From Dromiciops gliroides (taxonomy: Eukaryota; Chordata; Mammalia; Microbiotheria; Microbiotheriidae): a stretch of 64,000 nt of DNA. Under the pieces are notes generated by a model that worked only from the letters and a program-made list of their open reading frames with translations, searched no databases and was not told the origin of the DNA. The number at the start of each line of letters is the position of its first letter. Position 1 is the first letter of the stretch. Made by a program: the position numbers and the translations under genes. The stretch is from positions 737,440,232 to 737,504,231 of the forward strand of contig NC_057861.1 in NCBI RefSeq assembly GCF_019393635.1, written 5' to 3'. Positions 54,600 to 64,000 of this stretch are shown here, one piece after another.

Positions 54600-56640
54600 T
54601 CAGTCAGTAGAACCTAGAAATATTTCCATTAAAACCCATTCAAATAAAAGCTGTGTCTCAGAGACAAATTATCTGAACAATTCACCTATTTGGACTTGGC
54701 ACTCCTCAGTGTTATAAAGGCAAGGGAGCATTGTATTTGGGGCGGTGCCTCATAGGTGAAACTCTCCCCACCCCCTTTCTTAGAGATCTGTGCTTAAATA
54801 TCTGAGGCAGAAGCTAAGTATTGTCAACCTAGTACTGGCATTTAAAAATTCACTGGGTTAGGGCATGTTTGATGTTTCACTCCTTCAGGGATGAAGAGCT
54901 GGGGCTTTTACACAGGGGTTGTTTTCCATTTTAACTCCATCTGCTTGACATCCAGGGGTGTCACCTTTAAACATCTGGCACAGAATCCACTGCCATCCAA
55001 AAACATGCCTGAAAGCCATATGAATGTGAGTGGCTCTAGTCAAGCCCTTTCAGAGGCCTGCTCCATCAGACAAGAGAAGAGTTGCATGCCTTTGGCTTCA
55101 AACACCCCCAGGATCCCCCACTATAGCCTAACTGTGATCATGGGGCTTCAAGGGCAGGAATGGTAGAACTTTCCTAGAATCAATATAGCTCATAAAAACC
55201 CAGGGTGTGTGTGTGTGGGGGGGGAGAATCAGGTCAGAATTAAAACTTAAGGACAAGATCCAATGGGGGAAATCAGTTGGAAGCCACAAAGTTTTGTAGA
55301 AATTGAGCAGCTCCCTCTGTTTTTCTGATCAAAGTATAATCAAATGCTTCAGGTCTCATGATGGGATTTTTGCCCTGACTTACATAAAGAAGCTGCCTAC
55401 ATGGATAAAAATAACTGTAGTTTTTCATATTGCCACCACTCTTTGAGCTGTGTAGACAGAGCCACAAAGAAATTGCTAAGAGTAGGGGATTGTTTATTCT
55501 TTGTATTTGTATCCTATTGCTTAGCAGAATGCCTACCACGTGGCAGGCATTTAATAAGTGCTTGTTGTTTGGTTGACTGAATCGGTTGACCAAGCTTGGC
55601 TCCAGAGAAGATGTATAAAAATATGCCTCCTTCCCCAATTTGCAGAAGTGGCACAAGAGAGAGGTATAATATGGAATATGGTTGGGTTTACTGAACTGCT
55701 TTTTTTCCTTCTTTATTTAGTTTTTTTTTCTTTAACCTCTCATGGGTAGGGAAAGGAAAGAGTATATTCAGAAATGAGGGTGATATAAAAACAATAGAAA
55801 ACAATAAAAATAAGGTGAAAATTAAAAAAGATAATACTGAGTTCTGGTCTCCTGGAATAGAAGCATTATGAATGCTGAGAGCTATTCCAGCATGGATCAT
55901 GGAAGCTAGAAGGTACAGTAGACTTAATAACTGACAATTTAGTAACCAAGCAAAATCTATATGATATTAATCAGTAAGGAATTGTTTCTGTCTTATGTAA
56001 CTCATGTAGCTTATTATATTAAGGGACTACACATGTAAATCCAAGAGCTAGTCAACAATTGGGTTTAATTCTTTTAAAGTAAGCTGAAATCTGTAATATG
56101 GGTAGTCTGAATGTGTCACATGTTATCAGGTGAAAATTATCAGGTCACAATTTGCCAGGGTATAGACAAGGGACAGCTCCACTCTTACCCACCCCAAACA
56201 GACAAACATCTAAGACCATAAGAAAAAGGACATAATTACATAAGAAACACCCCAGAAGGACACAACCTTGACCTAGCCGGAAATTAGAACCAGGTGAACA
56301 TCTAAGACTATTGATCAAGACCTCCAGTCAAAAGGAATAGCATCAAGCCAGAAGACAGGAGGTTCATTTTGCTCAAAAGGGATCTTTGAGCAAAACCTCT
56401 GAGAATGTGCATACCAAAGGAACCAGAGAAATAGCAACTTTAAAGGATTCCATGTCACATACCAAAAAACACTCAGCAATTCCTCAATTTCTCCATGATG
56501 CAACAGTATCCCATCTGCTTCAGTCTGGTTAAGAACTCATCCCTTCATAACCTACCAGGCTCTGAGATTCCAATGACTCCCACCTTAGTGAGCAATTCAT
56601 GAGCAAAATGTGGAGGAGCTCATATTCGTGGTTATAGAAT
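54600..56640. other. PTPRG intron; no other gene seen
   Basis: Several frames of 60-130 codons on both strands (54891-55166, 55273-55656, 55558-55900) lack domains and overlap an L2 3' end at about 55480-55575 (TTGCTTAGCAGAATGCC). None has coding support. Confidence 0.5.
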
Positions 56641-56644
56641 AATT

Positions 56645-56825
56645 TATTTCTATTATCTGACTTGATTTTCCTATGACCCTATGAGACAGGTAGTACAAAT
56701 ATTTTACTGATGGGGAAACTGAGGCTCAGGGTGGTCAAGTGACTTTTCCACAGTCATATAGTTACTTAAGCCGAGACCCAAACTGGGGTGAGCACTGGTG
56801 TTTTCCACTCCATGCTGCCTCTATT
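56645..56825 (-). repeat. MIR-class SINE relic, PTPRG intron
   Basis: TTTTACTGATGGGGAAACTG and AAGTGACTTTTCCACAGTCA. Confidence 0.6.
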
Positions 56826-57471
56826 AATACTTTATGAAAGTAACAAGTCTGGTTGGCCACAGATACTGAATTAACAAACATAGTGAGTAATTGAAGTTAG
56901 TCGCAGTGCCGAGATTGAATTGTTCTTTCCAAATACCCATAAAGTCACTGGAATAAAAGTGGAATAAACAATTCGTAATTATGCCTTATTATCTAAATAT
57001 CAGTGAGACACACGGACCACTGGACCCAGGGTCAAAAAGTGGCTCTGTGGGCCCACACCAGCCATTAAGGACATCTAATGATATTCATGCACCATAAGGT
57101 TTATGTGACTCTACCGCTCTTTTTCTCATTATGCTCTGAATCTGAGATTGGTAACTTGGCTTGTTCTTGGAAACCAAGGCACCAGGCAACTGTTGGAAAG
57201 GTCACGGGCAATCTGTCACAAGGTTTTCATGTTTCTTTCTCAGTTATTGATATAGCAGGAAGAATATTAGCTCTGGAGTAGGGGAACTGGGTTCAAATCC
57301 CACTTCAAATTTTTACTACTTGTGTCAGGCAGGGTACTGATAAACCGGGGAAGGTCAAGAGGAGGCAGTGCGTTCTTGCCATGAAGAACTGAAGAAACTC
57401 ATTCTGGAAAAGTCTTGCCAGGGGTAGAGGAGGGCATAATGGTTGCCCTGAAGTACGCTTTCTGTCTTTTC

Positions 57472-57617
57472 TTTTTTTTTGGTGGGGCAATGAGGGTTAA
57501 GTGACTTGTCCAGGGTCACACAGCTGGTAAGTGTCAAGTGTCTGAGGCTGGATTTGAACTCAGGTCCTCCTGAATCCAGGGTCGGTACTTTATCCACTGG
57601 GCCACCTAGCTGCCCCC
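57472..57617 (-). repeat. WALLSI-type SINE, PTPRG intron
   Basis: GGTGGGGCAATGAGGG to GGGCCACCTAGCTGCCCCC. It explains the frames at 57305-57645. Confidence 0.9.
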
Positions 57618-57710
57618 TCTTAGTTGTTTTTTTTTTTTTTTGCATATATGTTTATGAATAAAATTAAATCCAAGTAGAGAAACAGATTTTCCCATTCCTA
57701 CTCTAACGAT

Positions 57711-57981
57711 TGGAATGACGCCACCTACTGGAGACTGATTATAGGAAAGTTCTGCATTGAAGCGAAGGTCTTTGAGGGCAAGACCAGGAGTCTTTTCTTT
57801 GCTCCGCTAGAACCGCGCTCTCCCTTTAATAGATAGAGGAATCTAGGCCTTTCTCTCTTTACCAAATTCTTGTTCTCCTTAATAACTGCCTAAAAGCCTA
57901 ACTCTCGCTAAAGCTTGTAATTTATTGGCGACCACTCATTGGATATTTTAGACAGTTTAGCTAGAGTTTTACCTCTTAACA
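57711..57981 (+). mobile_element. Solo LTR (family A), PTPRG intron, 67 bp from an exon
   Basis: Second copy of the LTR at 15656-16010, here 271 bp and antisense to PTPRG. Shared blocks are TGGAATGACGC, CTCTCCCTTTAATAGATAGA and GCGACCACTCATTGGATA. No clear target duplication. It ends 67 bp from the edge of the exon at 58049, on the side of that exon's donor. Confidence 0.8.
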
Positions 57982-58048
57982 CTTCCACCATAGCAGTGAC
58001 CAATTCATAAAAAGCGTTGACGTTTCAAATGAAGAAACAGATACTCAC

Positions 58049-58191
58049 TCATCATGAACAATGGTGGGCCCATCCCTTGTTAAGGCCTCTTCTTTGATGA
58101 CATTGATAAGTTCAAAAGTACTGCTTATTGGGGCATCTGGATTGGGCCACTTGGGACACTGGAAGTGTCGGACTTCTAGGACGTAGTCATC
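58049..58191 (-). CDS. PTPRG: PTPRG coding exon with the D2 pseudo-active site (third from last)
   Basis: This 143-bp exon starts in phase 0 after a GTTTTAG acceptor and ends two bases into a codon at a GTGAGT donor. The peptide runs [32 protein letters not shown] and ends VHDE across the splice junction. The last motif sits where an active PTP domain has the nucleophile loop HCxxGxxRT. Here the cysteine is replaced by aspartate (HDEYGAV), as is known for D2 of the R5 receptor phosphatases (PTPRG, PTPRZ1). D2 is therefore expected to be catalytically inert and to have a regulatory role. Confidence 0.95.
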
Positions 58192-58835
58192 CTAAAACGA
58201 GCAGGACAAACAAGTCAGTGCTCAGACACTTAATTCAGTCAAGCTTATCCATTTAATTCAATGCTCTACTCTCCGGAGAGCTTGCTTCTGAGAGATAAAG
58301 AGAATTCTGCCAAAGGCAAAATGAGGCAAACAGTGTGTAGGTGGGCACTAGTGACTGTCTAGAGTTCTAGACCACCCCCATTGCCCCAACTCTATCAAGA
58401 AACCAATAGGATGTAAGAAGAAGAAGCTTCTAGTTGAGGTAAAGTCTTCCAGATTTTACAAGAAAATGTAAGGGCCCTTCCCTCACCTTTGTTTACCATC
58501 CTATCAATAACACAATAAGAGGGGTAGAGCATATCCTGACATAGAGGTGGTGGACTTAGGGTGCACAGAGAGATATTTACAGAGGTGGGCAATGCAGTAA
58601 TTTGTTTTACTTAAATATCCTTATTTATTACAAGGGGTTTTCTTCTTTTTTAAAAGGAGTTGGGAGAGGTAGGAGGGAAAGAAAATAGATTTGTTAATTT
58701 AAAAAGTTTAAAGTAAATGAAAAAGGGGGGCACCCCTTGACAAGTTAAAAGAGTTCTGCACGTTCACTTAGCCCCATAACTGTTTTTGTGTTTGGCCTCG
58801 ACTTGTGATCTCTTTGGCATTAAAAACTTCCTGTA

Positions 58836-58910
58836 GCTGCGTGACCCTGGGCAAGTCACTTAACCCCCATTGCCCAGCAAAAAAAAAAAGAAAAAAAAAA
58901 GAAAAAAAAA
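58836..58910 (+). repeat. Very short 5'-truncated WALLSI SINE with duplication
   Basis: Only GCTGCGTGACCCTGGGCAAG onwards and a long A/G tail are present, yet the duplication (AAAAACTTCCTGTA at 58822-58835, repeated ending at 58920) is intact. So the insertion itself was truncated. Confidence 0.9.
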
Positions 58911-58959
58911 ACTTCCTGTAATGGAACTCCATCCCCTAATGCAGATGGGCACCTGCTCT

Positions 58960-59105
58960 GCAACCTAGAGTCTCTGAGAGTTAGCTGGGGCACTGGAAGG
59001 ACAAGTAAACGGTCACATGGCCAGTCTGTGTCAGAGGCATTGTGATTCCAGGCCTTCCTGACTCCAAGGCCTGTTCTCTCACCACTACTTTACTGCTGCC
59101 TCCAA
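58960..59105 (-). repeat. MIR-class SINE relic, PTPRG intron
   Basis: AAACGGTCACATGGCCAGTC and GATTCCAGGCCTTCCTGAC. Confidence 0.55.
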
Positions 59106-59515
59106 TTTGTTTCTCACGTGGGTCTAAATTACATGGACACAAGGAAAACCTTCACTTTTGCTTTCCTGAAGCAAAGCCCTCATAAGGCTGATATTTCAAA
59201 CATCAGAGAAAGTATGAAGAAGCCCCAGTAAATTACTTTTGTCATTAAGTCAACAATGCTTGTTTATGTTCACTGAATCATGACAAGGCTGTGCTGTTGT
59301 CCACTGTCTACTCATCTTGGGAAAAATATATATCAAAAAGATATCCTTAAAGGGAGGGAAATTCAAAATAAGTTTGGCTGAATTCTTTTGAAAAGTATGT
59401 GTGGAGGGAGGGGGTGGGAAGCCTCCTGATTCTGATAGGTAAAATCACTGTGACTTGGAAGGCCAATCTGGAATCTCATCAGGGGACTGTTACCCACTGA
59501 TCTGGGGATCTTTAC

Positions 59516-59662
59516 CTGTGTCGCTTCTAGGATAAAGTCATGAATGATAATTTGCTCTTCATTAGAGAGGCACAATCTGTCTTTGCTAATGAGGGTCACG
59601 GTAAAGGCCTCACAGTTCATAGATTCTTCTCGACTGGGCCAATACACAAACTCGTCTTCTGC
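59516..59662 (-). CDS. PTPRG: PTPRG coding exon, start of the visible D2 segment (fourth from last)
   Basis: This 147-bp exon encodes 49 codons in phase 0. On the minus strand it is preceded by a CCCCTAG acceptor and followed by a GTAAAG donor. The peptide starts [10 protein letters not shown], continues through [10 protein letters not shown] and ends [10 protein letters not shown] recognise this as part of the membrane-distal phosphatase domain (D2) of receptor tyrosine phosphatase gamma, a single-pass membrane protein with an extracellular carbonic-anhydrase-like domain and two cytoplasmic phosphatase domains. It joins in frame to the exon at 58049-58191. The paralogue PTPRZ1 has a clearly different sequence here as I remember it. 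The exon upstream of this one is not in the window. Confidence 0.95.
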
Positions 59663-59769
59663 CTAGGGGAAAGAAAACACATTCTACCATTGAGCCATGA
59701 AACATTTGCTTTTCCTTGATCAAACACAAATACAATGTCTTCTCTTTCTTTTTTTTCAGTTCAAAATTT

Positions 59770-60080
59770 GAATTCAACAAACATATAGTATGGCACCAGA
59801 CACCGTAATAGGCACTGGAGAGCAAAGACTAAAACAAAACAGTGCCTGGTCTCAAGGAGCTTATTCATTTATTTTGCGGGGGGCGGGGAGGGGGAAGGGG
59901 AGAGAGGGGGAGGATGGAGTAAGACATGTACATACATAAGTTTAAAAAGTATATGCAAAATATCTATGAAGTAATCCCAAGAGGGGGAGGGTGCTAATAA
60001 TTGAGGGGATTAGGAAAGGTTTCAAGTAGGAGATGGTGCCTGTGTTGTGTTTTGAAGGAAGCTAAGGATTCTAAGGGGGA
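59770..60080 (-). repeat. L2 LINE fragment (antisense), PTPRG intron
   Basis: CCGTAATAGGCACTGGAGAG, then CTCAAGGAGCTTATTCATTT, a G-rich stretch and TGTGTTTTGAAGGAAGC. It continues shortly at 60300-60350. Confidence 0.65.
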
Positions 60081-60300
60081 TCTAGGTGTCCAAGTGGATC
60101 AGGCACAGTGCCTAGAGTCAGGAAGACCCGAGTTCAAATTTGGCTTCTGACGCTTACTAGTTCTGTGACTCTGGGTAAGTCTCTTAACTCTGTTTGCCTC
60201 AGTTTCTTCATCTGTAAAAGAAGCTGGAGATGAAATGGCAGACTACTCCAGGATCATTGCCATAGAAACCCCAATGGGGTCACGAAGCACTGGAACAAGT
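60080..60300 (+). repeat. MAR1-type CORE-SINE nested in L2
   Basis: TAGGTGTCCAAGTGGATCAGG to GAAACCCCAATGGGGTCACG. L2 words stand on both sides. Confidence 0.75.
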
Positions 60301-60419
60301 ATTCTAAGAGTTAGATGTGAGGAGGGAGGGAGTGGCAGACATTGGGGTACTACTTGTGCAAAATCCCATTATTCTTCCTACCGGATGAAAGATTTAAACA
60401 TTAAAGGTCATTGAATAAC

Positions 60420-60780
60420 AGGATCATGGATCTGGAGCTGGAAGGGATGTCAGAGACCACCTAGTTCAAAGCTTCTTAGACTGTGGGCAACTGAATGTAG
60501 GGGTCGAGAAAAATTTGGCAACAGTAAAAGGTTATGTATACTTCTTTCATATAACTATATACCTGGAGTTTCATAAAAATATCTCAGGTGAAAAGTGGTC
60601 TTGAGTGGAAAAAGTTTAAGAAGCCCTGATCTAGTCTAACCTCTTTATTTTAGAGAGGAGGAAACTATGTCCCAGAGAGGTGAAGTGAGCTACCCAAGGT
60701 CACACACTAGGGCATGTCAGAGGGCAATCTGAACCAAGGGCTTTTGACTCCAAAGCCAGTGGCTGAATTTCTATTGTGTA
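60420..60780 (-). repeat. MIR/CORE-SINE relic split by a hAT fossil
   Basis: GATCTGGAGCTGGAAGGGAT on the left and GAGAGGTGAAGTGAGCTACC on the right belong together. Between them, 60478-60635 is bounded by CTTCTTAGACTGTGGGC and AAGTTTAAGAAGCCCTGA, inverted ends of a hAT-type element. Confidence 0.6.
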
Positions 60781-60930
60781 TTACTGCCTTCAATCACAAA
60801 GGCTATATGGTCCAAGCCCCTCATTTCACACAGGAGGAAACCGAGGCCCCAAAGTGGTTTAAAGGACTTGCCTAAGGCAATATAGATAATAAGTGACAGA
60901 GTCTAGATTTGAACTCAGATCCTCTGACTA
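60780..60930 (-). repeat. MIR-class SINE relic
   Basis: AGGAGGAAACCGAGGCCCC and AGATTTGAACTCAGATCC. Confidence 0.55.
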
Positions 60931-60987
60931 TTTTATAGTAAATCATTCTATGTATATAGAATTTATATATGGAACACTTATCTCATG

Positions 60988-61020
60988 CATGCACACACAC
61001 ACACACACACACACACACAC
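60988..61020. repeat. (AC)n microsatellite
   Basis: A perfect AC run of about 16 units, followed by a short MIR-like piece in sense (61025-61145). Confidence 0.95.
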
Positions 61021-61149
61021 CATGAGAGGTAACATGGAACATTGGGAAGGGTGCCAGGTTCAGAGTCAGATGACCTGTGTTCAAATTCTGGCTCTGCCAC
61101 TAACACTTAACCTTGGAGTCAGATCAGATGACCACCAAGTTAATTTCCT

Positions 61150-62155
61150 TATCTAAATCAGTATGCCTTTGGGCTTACATAGCAAACTGTGAAAGGCTAA
61201 AGTTAAGAGAGCTACTGCTGGTCCTGTTATTTGTGACCTTTGATAGGGGCTGGCTGCCAACTGGGGAATCAGTGGAAAATAGAATAATGACAGTGGTGGG
61301 TGTTTGTTTTTTTAAATCCCCAATATAGGTAGGGACCAGGCTAGTGATGTCCTTGATATAGGGAACTCACAGATAAGGTAACTAGGGCTACCAGTGTGGG
61401 CTGGCACCTTCTCTTTAAATTGGTCTAAAAGAGTCTCCTGGAGCAAGGAGATGTTAAGGGACTTCCCTAGGGTCATACAGCCTAGGTGAGTCAGAGGCAT
61501 ATATGGAACCCGGGTCAATCCTGGCTTTAAGGGCAGCTCTGTGTTCACAGTACTATGCTGCCTCTGACCCCCGATGTACTAAATGAAAATGGCAAATGTA
61601 TAACACACACTGAATCGCTCCAAATATTGTAGATTTGTTTGGAAATTTTCCTGAAACTGCTTGGCTTCTTCCAAAACCCCTTGTGGCTGACACTCATCAT
61701 GTCCATAAGAATTCAGGAAGGAAAAAAAAAAAGCAACAGTGTACCCAATCAAGAGAAGTTTGCTTCATCCTGCACTTGGGAATTAAAAATGAGCCAGTGG
61801 CCCAATAACACTCATCACCCTTTCATGTTTCAATAGCTTATTGCCAAATCCACTTTATTTTTAAAACTCGGCATACGGGCTGAGACAGATCAGAGATTGA
61901 GCTGGGTCTGTACAAAGGCAGGAACTGTCACAGAATCAATAGGGATTGGCCCAGCAAAGGCAATGGGGGAATCTTTGGAAGGACGGTGAATTATTAGAGT
62001 GGTCTCTGCCAAGACATCCCAAGTGAACCAGAATACAAGTAATGGCAGTATCTCCTGCCTTGTCCAGGAAGAAGAAGTGAGTTAATTGGGACAAAGGCAG
62101 CTGCAGGGATTTGCTCTCTTGGGGGTGATACAGAGACATAGTACTCCATTCTCCT
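61150..62155. other. PTPRG intron; no exon seen
   Basis: A MIR-like relic lies at about 61435-61565 in reverse (AAGGGACTTCCCTAGGGTC). The next upstream PTPRG exon was looked for here and to the right edge and not found. Confidence 0.45.
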
Positions 62156-62159
62156 GACC

Positions 62160-62305
62160 GCAGGCTGCCTTCCATGCCTAAAAGACCTCCTTACTTCTAC
62201 ACCTCATAGAAAGTGCAGCTTCTTTTAACGTCCAACTCCCATGCCACCTCCTAGAGGAAGCACTTCAGATCTGCTCCCTGCCCCACCGAAATTATTCTGT
62301 ATTTG
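62160..62305 (+). repeat. L2 LINE 3' region
   Basis: CCATGCCACCTCCTAGAGG, CACTTCAGATCTGCTCCC and TATTCTGTATTTGCATG. Confidence 0.6.
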
Positions 62306-62544
62306 CATGCGTGTTCTATCAATCAATCAATGAGCATTGGTTAATCACTGACTATAGGCCAGCTACCATGCTAGACAAAAGTGAAACCCCTTCTGTCCTC
62401 CAGATGCTTATAGTTCAACCACAGACCCCAAATGTGCACAGAGGGATATACAAAACCCCATAGCAGATAAAGAGTAGCCTGGGAGGGGAAGGTCCTGGTG
62501 GCCGGGAAGGCCTCACACGCACAAGGTCACACAAACTGAATCTT

Positions 62545-62692
62545 TTTTTTCTTTTTGGGTGGGCAATGAGGGTTAAGTGACTTGTTCAGGGTCACACAGC
62601 TAGTAAGTGTCAAGTGTCTGAGGCTGGATTTGAATTCAGGTCCTGCTGAATCTAGGGCCAGTGCTTTATCCACCGTGCCACCTAGTTGCCCC
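62545..62692 (-). repeat. WALLSI-type SINE nested in L2, 17-bp duplication
   Basis: CACACAAACTGAATCTT at 62528-62544 and, with one change, at 62693-62709. Confidence 0.95.
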
Positions 62693-62897
62693 CACACAGA
62701 CTGAATCTTGAAGGGATTTAGGGATCCCAAGAGGTGGAACTGAGGCAGGAGAGCATGCCAGGGACATGGGGTCTGGAAATAAAGTACTGCATGAGCAGAA
62801 CAGAGCTTGTGGTGGGGAGTAATGTGTAAGATTGCTAGAAAGGCAGGGGCAGCTCGGTCTGGGAAGAGCTCTGAATGGCAAACACAGGAGTTCATAT

Positions 62898-63150
62898 TTG
62901 AGGGCAGCAAGGTGGTGCACTGGTTAGAGTCTCATGCCTGGAGTTAGGAAGAGCTGATCTCCAATCCAATCTCAGAAACTTACTAGCTGTGTGACCCTGG
63001 GCAAGTCATTTCACCTGTTTGCCTCAGTTTCCTCATCTGTAAAATGGGGATAATAATAGCACCCCCTCCCAGGGTTGTCATGAGGATCAAATGAGAGGAT
63101 ATCTGTAAAGTGTCCATCACCATAGTAAGAGCTATCGAAATGTTAGTTAT
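62898..63150 (+). repeat. MIR/THER-class SINE nested in L2
   Basis: AGGGCAGCAAGGTGGTGC, then CTCAGTTTCCTCATCTGTAA and ATAATAATAGCACC. Confidence 0.7.
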
Positions 63151-63390
63151 TATTAATATTCTTCTGCTATAATTATTGTTAACCTCAGAGTTAATAAGAA
63201 GCCACTGAGTTTACCAAGGAGGGGAACAACATATGAGCTGTGACTGTGGGAAATATCTTTGGAGTCTCATGGGAGATGAATTGGAGATGGGAGAGCCCAT
63301 TTCAGAGGTGAATGCAGTGGCCAAGGTGATGGAGGCCTGAACTAGGGTGGTCTCTGTGTAAGTAGAGAAAAGGGGATATGTGTTAGTCTT

Positions 63391-63551
63391 TTCTTCTTCT
63401 TCTTTTTTTTTTTTAGTGAGGCAATTGGGGTTAAGTGACTTGCCTAGGGTCACACAGCTAGTAAGTGTTAAGTGTCTGAGGCTGGATTTGAACTCAGGTC
63501 TTCTTGACTCCAGGACTGGTGCTCTATCCACTGCGCCACCTAGCTGCCCCC
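63391..63551 (-). repeat. WALLSI-type SINE nested in L2
   Basis: T/C-rich tract, AGTGAGGCAATTGGGG and the end CGCCACCTAGCTGCCCCC. The flanks TATGTGTTAGT and TATGTGTGTTAGT are a target duplication with a 2-bp difference. Confidence 0.9.
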
Positions 63552-63894
63552 CTGGGTATGTGTGTTAGTGAGGAAGATAGGAACGTGAGATATCGCAACC
63601 GATCAGGTACGTAGAGGGTGAGAGAGAATGCAGAAGGGAGGCTGACACAAAGCGAGTGAAGCCTGCTTTGACAGCAAGAGGGAAAGTCGAAAGAGGAATG
63701 AGGTTTGGAGAAAGCTGACAAGTTCTCTTTTGGGCCTGAATCTACAGGCCATTGAGTTTGAAATAGCCACGAGGCTTTGGTGGGGTGTGGGTTTGGAGCT
63801 CAGGACAGCAGCTTTGACTGGATAGAGAGATCTGGGAGTCTTTTGTGTGGAGACAGTAATTGACCCCATGGGAGATGATGAAATTCCCTTCAAG

Positions 63895-63985
63895 AGAATG
63901 CCAGTTCCTTGAGGGCAAGAACAATTTTGTTTCTGTACAACCCGCATCTAGCATAGTACTTGGAGCTTCATAAATACTTATTCTA
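63895..63985 (+). repeat. L2 LINE 3' end
   Basis: CCAGTTCCTTGAGGGCAAG, then CTAGCATAGTACTTGGAGC and CATAAATACTTATTCT. Confidence 0.65.
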
Positions 63986-64000
63986 TAAATGAAGGCTGGA

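Larger units (their letters stand above)
62315..63890 (-). repeat. Long L2 LINE (antisense), interrupted by three SINEs
   Basis: The pieces at 62315-62527, 62710-62897, 63160-63390 and 63552-63890 follow antisense L2 order: ATCAATCAATCAATGAGC, GATCCCAAGAGGTGG, AAGAAGCCACTGAGTTTACC, AGGCCTGAACTAGGGTGG and TGGGAGTCTTTTGTGTGG. The frames at 62527-62920, 63211-63531 and 63524-63954 lie across it and are not genes. Confidence 0.65.

Noticed and set aside
55273..55656. 127-codon minus frame upstream of a PTPRG exon
   Set aside because: No match to PTPRG, no splice context, overlaps an L2 3' end.
59663..64000. Search for the next upstream PTPRG exon
   Set aside because: No frame with the expected D2 sequence and splice sites was found before the right edge; the intron seems to continue beyond the window.

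Overview
The window is ordinary vertebrate nuclear DNA from a marsupial, most likely an Australian one. It carries many copies of a young tRNA-derived SINE of the wallaby/devil WALLSI type (its head reads GGGGCAGCTAGGTGGC and its body GTGACCCTGGGCAAGTCACTTAA), often with intact target-site duplications. It also holds RTE/BovB-tailed MAR1-type CORE-SINEs, MIR, L2, a CR1/L3, marsupial L1 3' ends and ERV LTRs. I cannot name the species.

The only gene I can support is the 3' end of PTPRG (receptor-type protein tyrosine phosphatase gamma) on the minus strand. Four consecutive coding exons at 59516-59662, 58049-58191, 50019-50154 and 47447-47593 join in frame with consensus splice sites. They encode the C-terminal half of the second, catalytically dead phosphatase domain (D2) and the C-terminal tail ending ...AESMESLV. 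A 3'UTR of about 4.6 kb follows to a poly(A) signal at 42816-42821. The rest of the gene lies beyond the right edge of the window.

Layout. 1-42.8 kb is the region downstream of PTPRG. It has no recognisable intact gene and is filled with SINEs, L2/MIR, hAT fossils, four solo or partial LTRs, a decayed ERV provirus with an OTUD3-like fragment inside it, a full-length 7SL RNA pseudogene, a nested LINE stack (CR1/L3 interrupted by a zinc-finger-ended LINE and by a 5'-inverted L1), and an AT-rich, repeat-poor block at 9.1-10.7 kb that may be conserved non-coding DNA. 42.8-47.4 kb is the PTPRG 3'UTR, which is almost repeat-free. 47.6-64 kb holds PTPRG introns with many repeats.

Most open frames over 60 codons here are accidental: they fall in SINEs, L2, microsatellites or LTRs. 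I found no CRISPR array, operon, bacterial feature or convincing new protein system. The best leads are the OTU-domain fragment inside the ERV, the zinc-finger LINE insertion, the candidate conserved block with an inverted repeat, and a signal-peptide-like open frame at 15.4 kb that ends in a consensus splice donor.
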